A stretch of DNA of 64,000 nt from CALKXV01 sp964632495 (GCA_964632495.1 CAZWDS010000006.1:1-64000); one strand, 5' to 3'; positions 50,127 through 59,302 are shown, counted from the first letter of the stretch. The notes: generated by a model from the letters alone, not told the origin. Made by a program: numbers and translations.

Positions 50127-50763
50127 AGAGTGCTTTCGCCTCTTCAAGAGTATCGAAAATATGAAGCTGTCCATTGCGCAGAACAGCCGCCGATTGGCAG
50201 AATTTTTCCAGCGTCGCAGCCTGATGCGACACGATGATAACAGATGCCGTTTTCAGGCGGTCGAACAGGATTTGTCCGGCCTTGCGGTTAAACTCGGCAT
50301 CCGTCGTGGTCGGCATGCCTTCGTCGATCAGATAGACGTCGAAATCCAGGGCAAGAAGCAGCGAAAACGAAAATCGCGCCGCCATCCCCGAACTATAAGT
50401 CCCGACCGGCATGTCAAAGTATTCTTCCAACCCGCACACCCAGCGGCAGAAAGCCTCTAGGTAATCCGGATCCTTGTCGTAGATCCGCGCGATAAACCGG
50501 CAGTTTTCCATCGCCGACAATCGTGGAATCACCCCCCCCATGAAACCCAAAGGAAAGGAAATCCGCGCCTTGCGGACAATCTCGCCCTCATCCGGCTTTT
50601 CCAGCCCGGCCATCATGTTCACAAGCGTCGTCTTCCCGGTCCCGTTCGGGGCCAGAATGCCAAGCGAATTGCCCAACTCAACACGAAAAGAAGCGTTATC
50701 AAGGATCACCTTGCGCTTCTCGCCCGTCCAGAAGGACTTACTTACATTTCGGAACTCGATCAT
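50101..50763 (-). CDS. kpsT: Capsule polysaccharide ABC exporter ATP-binding protein
   Basis: 220 aa. Walker A LGILAPNGTGKTTLVNMMAG, signature in GTYSSGMAARFSFSLLLALD, Walker B DVYLIDEGMPTTTDAEF and the switch His in VIIVSHQAATLEKF. This is the KpsT/BexA type (short, with the diverged signature SSGM). Normally partners with KpsM permease encoded beside it, but no kpsM is adjacent here; the next upstream gene is an unrelated permease. Confidence 0.92.
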   Translation of the reverse strand: MIEFRNVSKSFWTGEKRKVILDNASFRVELGNSLGILAPNGTGKTTLVNMMAGLEKPDEGEIVRKARISFPLGFMGGVIPRLSAMENCRFIARIYDKDPDYLEAFCRWVCGLEEYFDMPVGTYSSGMAARFSFSLLLALDFDVYLIDEGMPTTTDAEFNRKAGQILFDRLKTASVIIVSHQAATLEKFCQSAAVLRNGQLHIFDTLEEAKALYDYEPQSA

Positions 50764-50967
50764 ACGAGTGACTCTACGATCATGCCTGTGTGTGTCGGAT
50801 GCGATCCGATCTTAGAACAAGTTGTGTTGGTTCTAAGGCTTTTTCTCAGAAAAACCAACGCTGTTCCGCCGTGAATTCAGGCATATTTCCGTGATATACA
50901 GCGATTTTGGAGGTTTCTTGCCGCTAAGAAGCAAGGAACCGCCGCTTGTCGCGCCGCTCTAGCGCGC

Positions 50968-52002
50968 TCAGGCAAGCACCGACCAAACCAAGCCTGCCGC
51001 GATGGCACCGACAAATGCGATTCCAATATAAGCGGCAAAAACCCGGGGTTTCACCAGCGCCCAAACCGCAATCGCGGCCGGGATACAGCTGACACCACCC
51101 GCAATCACAAAAGACATCGCGGCGCCCGCCGACATCCCCTGATCCATCAAACCGCCCAAAAGCCCAACCGCCGCATAGCCGTTCAGATAGGCAGGCATCC
51201 CCACCAGTGCGGCCAGAATGATCGTCCCGATCCCTTCGCCACCCAAGACCTGAGCCACCCAATCCGTCGTGTCGTAAGTGACCATCAGCGCTTCGAAAAG
51301 ATAGGCAATCATCAACCACTTCCCGAGGAACAAAGCGTTTTCCACCCAAGTCTTACGAAAAGTCACGCGCCGCTCGGCCTCGGTCCAGAACCGCCAAACT
51401 GGCTTGCCCTGAAACGGCTTTTTGACACCGCAACAGCCACCAACCTGGGGCTGTTCGCGCAAGGGCTCAGCAAAGACCGGGCTATTCGCAAACATCATCG
51501 TGACATAGCCACCAAACAGACCAAGCGAGACAGCGGCCACAGTTTTGGCAACCGCAAAATCAAACCCCAACTCGGCCCAGGTGATGGTGAACATCGCCGG
51601 ATCCATCAAGGGTGAGGCTAGCCAGAACGCCATAACCGCCGCCAAAGGGGCACCCACGGCCAACAATGCCGCGATGAAGGGAATGACCTCGCACGAACAA
51701 AACGGCGACAACCCACCCAAAAGCGCTGCCATCGCGACCATCTTCACCTGATTGCCCTCAAACGCCTTGGCCAGCATCGTTTCGGCCCCGGCTGCTTTGA
51801 CATAAGCCACCAAGGAAATCGCAATCACGATGAAAACACCGGTGTGGGCAAAGGCGTTTGCGGCGATGGTGACCACTGGCAAGAAATTTGCCGCATCCAG
51901 CACCAAAACAATCAGCGGGATCACAACAACGGCCAACCACGCCTTGTCGATCCGCTTCCAGATTTGCGGCAGGTCAGGGGATTTTTGTGTCAGATCAGCC
52001 AT
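50968..52002 (-). CDS. YraQ/DUF318-family permease with thiol motifs
   Basis: 344 aa, about eight helices. Conserved LSPFCSCEVIPFIAALLAVG in the middle, the GAPLAAVMAFWLASPLMDPA loop and a cytoplasmic Cys cluster VGGCCGVKKPFQGK. ArsP-like members export trivalent organoarsenicals; others are uncharacterised. ATG 52002 overlaps the arsR stop by eight bases, so the two form an operon and metal or metalloid export is inferred. Confidence 0.87.
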   Translation of the reverse strand: MADLTQKSPDLPQIWKRIDKAWLAVVVIPLIVLVLDAANFLPVVTIAANAFAHTGVFIVIAISLVAYVKAAGAETMLAKAFEGNQVKMVAMAALLGGLSPFCSCEVIPFIAALLAVGAPLAAVMAFWLASPLMDPAMFTITWAELGFDFAVAKTVAAVSLGLFGGYVTMMFANSPVFAEPLREQPQVGGCCGVKKPFQGKPVWRFWTEAERRVTFRKTWVENALFLGKWLMIAYLFEALMVTYDTTDWVAQVLGGEGIGTIILAALVGMPAYLNGYAAVGLLGGLMDQGMSAGAAMSFVIAGGVSCIPAAIAVWALVKPRVFAAYIGIAFVGAIAAGLVWSVLA

Positions 52003-52336
52003 GGTCGTGCCCTTCGTCCGGTGCGTCTGCGCAGCATTCATTCAGCAAAAACGCCGACAACTCCTGCATCCGTTCATAAGCAGCACCAATACAAATGATC
52101 CGCCGCCCCTCTTTCATCTGCTGCACCAAACCGGCAGCCGCCAACAGCTTCATATGGTGCGTCAGCGTCGAACCCGTCACGCCCGTGCGTACGCCCAATT
52201 CACCAATCGAAAGCCCCTCTGGCCCCGCACGCACCAGAATTTTCAGCACATGCAGCCGTTGTTCCGAACCCAAAGCCGCAAAACAGGCCGCCGCTTCGGT
52301 GAGATCAGGTTGATTTTCGATGGATGCTATTTTCAT
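51995..52336 (-). CDS. ArsR-family transcriptional regulator
   Basis: 113 aa. Winged HTH: ACFAALGSEQRLHVLKILVR, LSIGELGVRTGVTGSTLTHH, MKLLAAAGLVQQMKEGRRII. The C-terminus ECCADAPDEGHDHG has adjacent Cys and several His, a plausible metal or metalloid sensing tail unlike the ELCVC site of classic ArsR. A 24-bp palindrome overlaps its start codon, as expected for autorepression of arsR-permease. Confidence 0.92.
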   Translation of the reverse strand: MKIASIENQPDLTEAAACFAALGSEQRLHVLKILVRAGPEGLSIGELGVRTGVTGSTLTHHMKLLAAAGLVQQMKEGRRIICIGAAYERMQELSAFLLNECCADAPDEGHDHG

Positions 52337-52358
52337 ATTTCTAATATTCTAGAAATAT
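52335..52358. promoter_or_regulatory. ArsR-type operator
   Basis: ATATTTCTA (52335-52343) pairs with TAGAAATAT (52350-52358) around a 6-base centre: a perfect 9-6-9 palindrome touching the arsR ATG. ArsR proteins bind such AT-rich 12-2-12-like repeats. Confidence 0.7.
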
Positions 52359-52409
52359 CGAAACGAGTCAACCGTGGAGATCCGCAAATTTTAGCTTTAG
52401 GAACGCCTC

Positions 52410-53003
52410 ATGCCGCACGCCCTGTCCACCGACCTTGCCTCATGCACGCTCTGCGCCGACCGATTTGCCGCGACCAAAACGCGTCACAAGCCGCGCCCCA
52501 TCGTGTGGTTCAAACCGGGCGCACGCCTTCTGATCGCGGGCCAAGCGCCGGGGATGCGCGTCCACAACTCCGGCATCCCCTTCGACGATCCTTCGGGCGA
52601 CCGGTTGCGCGATTGGCTGGGTGTGACACGCAAGGTCTTTTACGACCAATCCAAAATCGCCATCGTCCCAATGGCGTTCTGCTTTCCGGGATATGACGCG
52701 AAAGGCTCGGACCTGCCGCCCCCGCCGATCTGCGCACAAACATGGCGCACCCGCATCATGGAAACTTTGCCCGACATCCGCCTGACGTTGTTGATCGGCG
52801 GCTACGCGCAAAGCTGGCACTTGGGCCTGCCACGCAGCGCAAAGGTCAGCGACACCGTGGCCAACTGGCGCGACCACCTGCCAGACGCCCTGCCCTTGCC
52901 GCATCCATCTTGGCGCAACACGGGCTGGCTGAAGAAAAACCCATGGTTCGAAACAGACCTGCTTCCCATCCTACGGTCCCGCGTGGCAAAGGTGCTGGCA
53001 TGA
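52410..53003 (+). CDS. Uracil-DNA glycosylase family protein
   Basis: 197 aa. Motif 1 LLIAGQAPGMRVHNSGIPF (44-62, where Asp/Glu of other families is Gln), the CTLC pair near the N-terminus, and motif 2 HPSWRNTGWLKKNPW. Fits the short UDG-like proteins of family 4/5 relation common in Alphaproteobacteria; activity on uracil is not assured. Its TGA overlaps the next ATG (ATGA), so it is co-translated with the SseB-like gene. Confidence 0.85.
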   Translation: MPHALSTDLASCTLCADRFAATKTRHKPRPIVWFKPGARLLIAGQAPGMRVHNSGIPFDDPSGDRLRDWLGVTRKVFYDQSKIAIVPMAFCFPGYDAKGSDLPPPPICAQTWRTRIMETLPDIRLTLLIGGYAQSWHLGLPRSAKVSDTVANWRDHLPDALPLPHPSWRNTGWLKKNPWFETDLLPILRSRVAKVLA

Positions 53004-53773
53004 GCAGAACCCCCCTCGATCAAGCCCACGCCGCGATGGTGGCCCGCCCGGACGACGACAAAGAGCGTCTTGGCTTCTTTGAACGCCTCGCCGACAGCGA
53101 GATCTTTTTGCTGCTGGACGGCACAAACGAAGCCCCGATGACCTTTGAAACCTCGGAAGGGACCTTCGTTCTGGCTTTCGACACCGAAGATCGGTTGACC
53201 CAATTCGCCGAAAGCGCCGCGCCCTACGCCGCCCTGTCTGGCCGTGCGGTTGCAGGCATGCTGGCGGGCAACGACGTGGGCATCGCGCTGAACCCCGAAG
53301 TCGCGCCCTCCTCTATGCTGATCCCGGCGGACGCCATGGACTGGCTACAATCGCTGTTGGCCGAAGCCCCCGAAGCACAAAGCCGCCGCCCCGTCGAAGT
53401 CCGCACCCCCACAGCCCCGCCCCGCCTGATCCAAGGCTTGGACGCCAAGCTGGCCTCGGCCGCCGGTCTGGCCAGCCACGCGGTTCTGGCCGATGTCACT
53501 TATGAGGATGGCGAGGCATCTTTGCTTTTGGCCCTGTTCGACCCGGCACCGAAAGCCGAGACAGCGTTGGCCAAAGCGGTGTCCGAAGCGCTGATCTTTT
53601 CTGGCCAAGATGACAGCGTTCTGGACGTGGCCTTCTTTCGCGCGGACGATCCGATTGCAGCAAAACTGGCCAGCGTCGGCCTTCGGATCGACCTGCCCGA
53701 ACCCGAAGTCCCCAAACCCGTGCAGCCGGAAATCCCCGGTTCAAACCCCGACAAGCCACCAAAACTTCGCTGA
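53000..53773 (+). CDS. SseB-family protein
   Basis: 257 aa. N-terminal SseB-like domain (about 1-125: FFERLADSEIFLLLD, FDTEDRLTQFAESAAPYAAL, GNDVGIALN) and a second domain with a Pro-rich C-terminus. Function of the family is unclear. ATG 53000 overlaps the UDG-like stop. Converges with the 2-hydroxyacid dehydrogenase gene three bases away. Confidence 0.8.
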   Translation: MSRTPLDQAHAAMVARPDDDKERLGFFERLADSEIFLLLDGTNEAPMTFETSEGTFVLAFDTEDRLTQFAESAAPYAALSGRAVAGMLAGNDVGIALNPEVAPSSMLIPADAMDWLQSLLAEAPEAQSRRPVEVRTPTAPPRLIQGLDAKLASAAGLASHAVLADVTYEDGEASLLLALFDPAPKAETALAKAVSEALIFSGQDDSVLDVAFFRADDPIAAKLASVGLRIDLPEPEVPKPVQPEIPGSNPDKPPKLR

Positions 53774-53776
53774 TAT

Positions 53777-54712
53777 TCAGTAGCCCCGAGACCGATCCAC
53801 CACGTGCAAAAACGGCTCCCCCGCCTCGCCGCGCCGGATGTTTTCCGCAATCAACTGCACCGCCGTCGCCGGACGTGTGGCCGAAGCGACATGAGGCGTA
53901 ACGGTTACCTGTGCGTGCGCCCAAAAGGGATGATCGGACGGCAAAGGCTCTGTGCGAAACACATCCAAAGTCGCGTGGGCGACATCACCTCGATCCAAAG
54001 CTGCGATCAAAGCGTCGTCTTCAATCAAAGGCCCCCGTCCCGGATTGATCACCACAGCCCCCTTCGGCAGCCATGCCAAACGCTCGGCGTTCAACAGGGT
54101 CTCAGTCGCCACCGTCAGCGGCAACAACAGCACCAAAATCTCGGCCCCTTCCAAGGCCTGACGCAAACCATCGTCGCCCGACAGACACGTCACGCCCGCA
54201 ATATCTTTCGAAGTCCGGCTCCACCCCGTCACCTGAAAATTCAAACGGTCCAACGCCTGACCAACTGCCTGACCCAATGCGCCTAGCCCCAGTACTGTCA
54301 CCCGACGTTCGCGCGCCAACTTGGGCACATAAGGATCCCAAACCGCATCACGGCGGCACACGTCCCGGTCGGTGCCCAGATGGTGGCGCATCACATGGGT
54401 CACGCACCATTCAACCATGCCCTCGGTCAGCCCGGGATCAACCATGCGCGTCAACGGCTGCGTCAACGTCTCGTTCGCAACGATGCTTTCGACTCCGGCC
54501 CACAAATTCAAAACGGCCTTCGCCCCCGTGAACGGCGTAAAATCCTTTAGATCGCTGGATGGCGCATAGACGACATAGTCAATTGTATCCGGCGCGTTCG
54601 GCATCTGCTCGTGAATGATCTCAGCCTTGATCCCCTTGTCGGCCAAAGCGGACGGCAACAAGTCTTGATACTTGTTCCATTCCTCGCGGGGGGCAGAAAA
54701 CAGAACTCTCAT
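53777..54712 (-). CDS. ghrA: D-2-hydroxyacid dehydrogenase, glyoxylate/hydroxypyruvate reductase A type
   Basis: 311 aa. NAD(P)-binding VTVLGLGALGQAVGQALDRL followed by VTGWSRTSKDI (Arg favouring NADPH), catalytic Arg in INPGRGPLIEDD, Glu in VFRTEPLPSDHPFW and His in VTPHVASATRPATA. Reduces glyoxylate or hydroxypyruvate. Its start overlaps the rodA stop by four bases, so it is the last gene of the elongasome operon, which is an unusual place for it. Confidence 0.88.
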   Translation of the reverse strand: MRVLFSAPREEWNKYQDLLPSALADKGIKAEIIHEQMPNAPDTIDYVVYAPSSDLKDFTPFTGAKAVLNLWAGVESIVANETLTQPLTRMVDPGLTEGMVEWCVTHVMRHHLGTDRDVCRRDAVWDPYVPKLARERRVTVLGLGALGQAVGQALDRLNFQVTGWSRTSKDIAGVTCLSGDDGLRQALEGAEILVLLLPLTVATETLLNAERLAWLPKGAVVINPGRGPLIEDDALIAALDRGDVAHATLDVFRTEPLPSDHPFWAHAQVTVTPHVASATRPATAVQLIAENIRRGEAGEPFLHVVDRSRGY

Positions 54713-55854
54713 CGACCGCGTGGCCTGTGAATATGCGCCGATTGCACCAAGCCGAAGGCGGCAAGAAGAACAAGCATGGCAGAGCCCCCGTAACTCACCA
54801 AAGGCAAGGGCACGCCGACAACCGGGATCAGCCCCATCACCATCGACATGTTCACGGCGAAGAACAAAAACAACGTCGCCGCAATGCCCAGTGTCAGCAA
54901 GGCACCGAAGCGGTCCTTATTGCTCATCGCCGACATGACGCAGAACAGGATGATCAACCCGTAAAGGATCAACAGGGAAAACGCGCCGATAAATCCAAAC
55001 TCTTCAGCCAGCGTCGTAAAGATAAAGTCGGTGTGTTTTTCAGGCAGAAAGTTCAGCCGCGACTGCGTGCCCTGCATAAACCCCTTGCCCGTCCAGCCGC
55101 CCGACCCCAAGGCGATTTTGGCCTGCGTGATGTTGTATCCGGTGCCCAAAGGATCGCGTGACGGATCAAGAAAGGTATCAATCCGGTCGTACTGATAGCC
55201 TTTCAAAAGCTGCCAATCCTGCCCGCGCGAATAAAACACCGCCGCCACACCGCTGCCGATCAAGGCAATCACGGCGATGAAATACCACCACGACACGCCC
55301 GCGCAAAACATCACGATGCCGCCACCGGCCACCAACAGGATCGAGGTGCCAAGGTCGGGCTGTTTCAGCACCAGAAACGTCGGCACCAGTGTCATGATGA
55401 CCGGGATAATCACCCATATGGGGCGCGAGACTTTGCTCATTGGCAGCCAATCGTAATAGGCCGCCAGCACCATCACCAAACTGACTTTCATCAGTTCCGA
55501 GGGCTGCAGCAACATGAACCTCAGGTCCAGCCAACGCTGCGCCCCGCCGCGCACTTCGCCGAACAATTCCACGCCGATCAGCAGCAACAAACCCGCCAAA
55601 TACGCCAACCCCGACATCGAGCGCCAGAACCAGATCGGCACCATCCCGATCATCAACATGATCACAACGCCCAACAAGAAACGTTTGCCCTGCGGTTCGG
55701 CCCAGCGGGACGGATCGCCTTCTGCCACGCTGGTCAGCATCAGCAATCCGAAAGACGCGACGGCGGCCAAAAGAACCAAAATCGCCCAATTGGCATACAA
55801 GATTTTCCGCGCGCCCGTGGGGACGGTTTGAATCTGCGATTCAAGATAACTCAC
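54709..55854 (-). CDS. rodA: Peptidoglycan glycosyltransferase RodA (SEDS)
   Basis: 381 aa, about ten helices. SEDS motifs: LLQPSELMKVSLVMVLAAYY, LKQPDLGTSILLVAGGG, GWTGKGFMQGTQSRLNFLPE, HTDFIFTTLAEEFGFIGAFS and VVGVPLPLVSYGGSAMLVLL. Polymerises lipid II glycan strands together with PBP2 during cell elongation. Overlaps mrdA by four bases. Confidence 0.95.
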   Translation of the reverse strand: MSYLESQIQTVPTGARKILYANWAILVLLAAVASFGLLMLTSVAEGDPSRWAEPQGKRFLLGVVIMLMIGMVPIWFWRSMSGLAYLAGLLLLIGVELFGEVRGGAQRWLDLRFMLLQPSELMKVSLVMVLAAYYDWLPMSKVSRPIWVIIPVIMTLVPTFLVLKQPDLGTSILLVAGGGIVMFCAGVSWWYFIAVIALIGSGVAAVFYSRGQDWQLLKGYQYDRIDTFLDPSRDPLGTGYNITQAKIALGSGGWTGKGFMQGTQSRLNFLPEKHTDFIFTTLAEEFGFIGAFSLLILYGLIILFCVMSAMSNKDRFGALLTLGIAATLFLFFAVNMSMVMGLIPVVGVPLPLVSYGGSAMLVLLAAFGLVQSAHIHRPRGR

Positions 55855-57794
55855 GCGCGGCTGGCCTTGGGTTCTGGCTTCAAGCGGGGCCGGAGCTTTA
55901 ACTCGTCTTGCATTACCTTAATGCGCTCGCGTTGGTCTTTTGGATAAGCCTCAAGCGGTGGCACATCGCCGTAAAGCGCATAAAGCAGGATGTCCCGCGA
56001 CGGAGGTGCCGCCGCAGACGATCCGCCGCCGCCATGTTCGACAATGGTCGCAATCGCATACTTCGGTTTGTCAAAAGGCGCATAGGCCACGAACAGCCCG
56101 TGATCGCGCCGGTTCCACGGCAATTGATCGTTCCGCGTCACGCCCACAGCGCGTTCCGCCGCGGTGATATTGCGGACCTGAGACGTACCGGTCTTGCCCG
56201 CCATCTCCATGCCTTCGGTCACGATACGGGATCGCCGCGCCGTCCCGCGCGATCCGTTCGACACATTGTACATGGCCTTACGTGCCAAGTTCATCAAATG
56301 ACCGGGCACAGGAATTTCCGGCGCCTCGGCCATCGGCACTTCGACGCCATCAATCGACTTGATCAGCCGTGGCTTCACGGCCTTGCCACTGGCCAAGCGC
56401 GCGGTCATCACCGCCAATTGCAGCGGCGAAGACAAAACATCCCCCTGCCCGATCGCCGTGTTCAGCGTCTCACCGGGGTTCCAACGTTCGCCGCGCACCT
56501 GCGCCTTCCACTTGGTCGATGGCACAATCCCTTCGCGCACCGCAGACACCGGCAAATCATGGCGTTCGCCCAAGCCAAATTCGCGGCACAACTCGGCCAG
56601 CTTGTCCACGCCGAGGCGATGAGCGGCTTCATAGAAATAGACATCGCAGGATTGCGTGATCGCGTTGTTGAAATCCATCCAACCATGACCGCCACGCTTC
56701 CAACAATGGAACCGCCGCCCGCCCAAGGACATGTGGCCGGGGCAATAGACCGTCTCGCCTTGACCAATCACACCGCCTTTCAAAGCGGCCAAGCCGGTCA
56801 TCATCTTGAAGGTCGACCCCGGCGGATAGAGACCCTGCACGGTCTTGTTGAACAAAGGCTTGTAAATGTCTTCCCGCAAAGCGTTGTAATTCTTCGATGA
56901 AATCCCACGTACAAAAAGGTTGGGATCAAACGACGGGGCGCTGGCCATGGCCAGCAAATCGCCGGTTTCCACATCCATCACAACAGAACCTGCACTTTCG
57001 CCCGCAAGCCGGGCCTGTGCATAGTTCTGCAACCCGTGATCGATCGTCAGCTGCAAATCATTGCCGGGGGTATAATCGTCGCGGCTTAGCTCGCGCATCA
57101 CACGACCACCGGCGTTCACCTCGATCCGACGGGTGCCCGCCCGCCCACGCAGATCGGTTTCCAACCGCGTCTCGACCCCGATCTTGCCGATCTGGAACTT
57201 GGGGATCTGCAACAGCGGGTCAGGGTTTTCCAGCTTATCCAGATCATAGTCGCTAACGGGGCCAACGTAGCCAACGATATGCGCGAAATCCGCGCCCAAT
57301 GGATACTCACGGCTAAGCCCCACATCCGGCGTGATCCCTGGCAACCCCGGTGTGTTGATCGCCACTTCGGCAATATCTTCCCACGCCAATTGATCCGCCA
57401 CGGTGATCGGCACGAAGGGACTGCGGCGATAGATTTCCTTCAGCGCGCGCTCTACATCATCGTCATCCAGATCGACCAGCTGACGGACCTTGGCAATCGC
57501 CTCTTCCACATCACCCGCATCCTCGCGCACAATGACGATCCGGTAATTCTGAGCGTTCTGGGCAATCGCAATACCGTGCCGGTCATAGATAATCCCGCGC
57601 GACGGCGCGATCAGCCGGACATTGATGCGGTTTTCTTCGGCCAAAAGACGGTAGTCATCCGCCTCGGTCACCTGCATCTGACGCATCCTGAGGCCAAGCA
57701 CGCCCATAAAACCGGTCATAGCACCGCCCAAGACGATTCCACGTCGTGTAACCAGTCCAGCGGCCTCTTCAGCTTCTCTTTGCGAACGTCTCAT
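55851..57794 (-). CDS. mrdA: Penicillin-binding protein 2
   Basis: 647 aa. N-terminal membrane anchor (GIVLGGAMTGFMGVLGLRM), dimerisation domain with RGIIYDRHGIAIAQN, and transpeptidase with active Ser in YPPGSTFKMMTGLAAL, SxN-type TQSCDVYFYEAAH and KTGT in EMAGKTGTSQVRNI. Class B PBP that cross-links wall made by RodA. Length is normal. Overlaps both mreD and rodA by four bases. Confidence 0.95.
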   Translation of the reverse strand: MRRSQREAEEAAGLVTRRGIVLGGAMTGFMGVLGLRMRQMQVTEADDYRLLAEENRINVRLIAPSRGIIYDRHGIAIAQNAQNYRIVIVREDAGDVEEAIAKVRQLVDLDDDDVERALKEIYRRSPFVPITVADQLAWEDIAEVAINTPGLPGITPDVGLSREYPLGADFAHIVGYVGPVSDYDLDKLENPDPLLQIPKFQIGKIGVETRLETDLRGRAGTRRIEVNAGGRVMRELSRDDYTPGNDLQLTIDHGLQNYAQARLAGESAGSVVMDVETGDLLAMASAPSFDPNLFVRGISSKNYNALREDIYKPLFNKTVQGLYPPGSTFKMMTGLAALKGGVIGQGETVYCPGHMSLGGRRFHCWKRGGHGWMDFNNAITQSCDVYFYEAAHRLGVDKLAELCREFGLGERHDLPVSAVREGIVPSTKWKAQVRGERWNPGETLNTAIGQGDVLSSPLQLAVMTARLASGKAVKPRLIKSIDGVEVPMAEAPEIPVPGHLMNLARKAMYNVSNGSRGTARRSRIVTEGMEMAGKTGTSQVRNITAAERAVGVTRNDQLPWNRRDHGLFVAYAPFDKPKYAIATIVEHGGGGSSAAAPPSRDILLYALYGDVPPLEAYPKDQRERIKVMQDELKLRPRLKPEPKASRA

Positions 57795-58327
57795 GATCTT
57801 TGCCCAAAGCCATCCTGATCCCCCGCACGTACCTTTCTAAGGCCGAACGCGCGGCCCGCCAAGATAACGACCAGTGGATAACAAAGAATTGTGAAAAGCA
57901 GCCGCAGAATCGTCAACCCAAGGCTGGGTTGCGGCACGCCAAATACCATCAGGATCAGCGCATAAGCCACAGTGACCGCGCAAATCAAAAGACCGACGAT
58001 GGCCCATTCCACGACAAAGGACGCCGCGCGCATTTGAGCCTGCCGCGACCGCAAGAACTCTCCTCCCAGTACAACCAGCGCCGTCCAAAGGCCGGGGGGG
58101 CGCATCAACAACAAATCAGCCAAAAGAAAAACACCCGCCAAAAGCGCAACCGGCACAAAGTCGGGGCGCATCACGATCCAGGAAAAGGCAATCAAAATAA
58201 TGACATCCGGCCCGGGAATGCCCCTTGGTCCCGGTCGCAGTGGCAACAACTGCACAAAGACGACGACAGCCACCAAAAAAACGAACGTCGCCCGATAGGA
58301 CCAAATATGGCTGGTGCGATCAGCCAT
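57791..58327 (-). CDS. mreD: Rod shape-determining protein MreD
   Basis: 178 aa with about five helices (YRATFVFLVAVVVFVQLLPL; VILIAFSWIVMRPDFVPVAL; FVVEWAIVGLLICAVTVAYA). Sequence is poorly conserved, as usual; assigned from size, topology and place between mreC and mrdA, overlapping them by eight and four bases. Confidence 0.88.
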   Translation of the reverse strand: MADRTSHIWSYRATFVFLVAVVVFVQLLPLRPGPRGIPGPDVIILIAFSWIVMRPDFVPVALLAGVFLLADLLLMRPPGLWTALVVLGGEFLRSRQAQMRAASFVVEWAIVGLLICAVTVAYALILMVFGVPQPSLGLTILRLLFTILCYPLVVILAGRAFGLRKVRAGDQDGFGQRS

Positions 58328-59225
58328 CGGCCGCCTCTTCCGCGGTTTCCACAGGCACTGGCTGAACCGGCCCGATCAAACCCGCAGGCGCATTGATGCT
58401 TTCGGCGGGCGGACTGCGCAACACGCGCAAAAACTCCAAACGCTCATAGTCAGCGGCCAATCGCAGGCGCAACCGACCATCGCGCGCCAAAACCACACCG
58501 CCGACCAGCAAACCGGCCGGAAACACACCGCCATCCCCCGAGGACACAACGCGGTCCCCCGGACGCACCTCTTCCGGCGCTTCGATGAACTCTAAGATCG
58601 GCAAAGCCGAGTTGTCGCCAGACAAAACCGCCCGTTGCCCCGAAGGCTGAATGGTCACCGGTACACGGGATGCGCTATCGGTCAGCATCAACACCCGGCT
58701 TGATCGTTTACCAACGCCGGAAATGCGTCCGACCAATCCCAATCCGTCGGTCACGGCCCAACCATCTTTGATCCCGTCGCGCGCACCGCCGACGTTCAAC
58801 AGAACCGATTGGCGAAAGGGAGAGCCACTGTCCGCCAAAACCTGCCCCGTCACCACAGTCAAAGCCGGGTCAAGACGGACGTTGTTCAAATCCAGAAGTT
58901 TCGCGTTTTCCTGACCCAATTGCAGAGCGGCCTCTTTCCACGCCTTCATGCGTTGCAATTCGTCCCGCAATTCCCGGTTCTGACGCTGAAGAGCCGCGTA
59001 AGATTGAAAGCCGCGCAACAGATTGACCGTTTCGGTCACCGGCACCATCGCCCAATCCATCGACGGCACCACGCGATCCACCAGTTGCGCACGCAACCGT
59101 TCGGCCCGCGGGCTGTCGATCCGCCAAAGAATGAAAATCGCAATTAAAACAAGCACAAGACAGCCGACCGCCAAGCGCCTGATCGGGCGAACGAAGTCTT
59201 CCTGATTGCCACTCTGCCGTGCCAC
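58320..59225 (-). CDS. mreC: Rod shape-determining protein MreC
   Basis: 301 aa. Short cytoplasmic start, one membrane helix (LAVGCLVLVLIAIFILWRID), a coiled coil (ALQRQNRELRDELQRMKAWK) and the two beta-barrels (VVTGQVLADSGSPFRQSVLL, DGIKDGWAVTDGLGLVGRIS, VRPGDRVVSSGDGGVFPAGL). Periplasmic scaffold that activates PBP2-RodA. Lies 79 bases after mreB, across two tandem hairpins. Confidence 0.93.
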   Translation of the reverse strand: MARQSGNQEDFVRPIRRLAVGCLVLVLIAIFILWRIDSPRAERLRAQLVDRVVPSMDWAMVPVTETVNLLRGFQSYAALQRQNRELRDELQRMKAWKEAALQLGQENAKLLDLNNVRLDPALTVVTGQVLADSGSPFRQSVLLNVGGARDGIKDGWAVTDGLGLVGRISGVGKRSSRVLMLTDSASRVPVTIQPSGQRAVLSGDNSALPILEFIEAPEEVRPGDRVVSSGDGGVFPAGLLVGGVVLARDGRLRLRLAADYERLEFLRVLRSPPAESINAPAGLIGPVQPVPVETAEEAADG

Positions 59226-59255
59226 AAAAACTCCTTAGCAGCTCATCAGAGGAAA

Positions 59256-59302
59256 GCAGAAAACCCCCATTTTCTGCAGCGATTTCTGTGTCAGAAATCG
59301 CT
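59256..59302 (-). terminator. Two tandem hairpins between mreB and mreC
   Basis: On the minus strand, reading from mreB: AGCGATTTCTG (59302-59292) pairs with CAGAAATCGCT (59288-59278), an 11-bp perfect stem with a 3-base loop. Directly after it GCAGAAAA (59277-59270) pairs with TTTTCTGC (59263-59256), followed by TTT. They could partly terminate transcription or protect the mreB mRNA end, giving more MreB than MreC. Confidence 0.65.
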
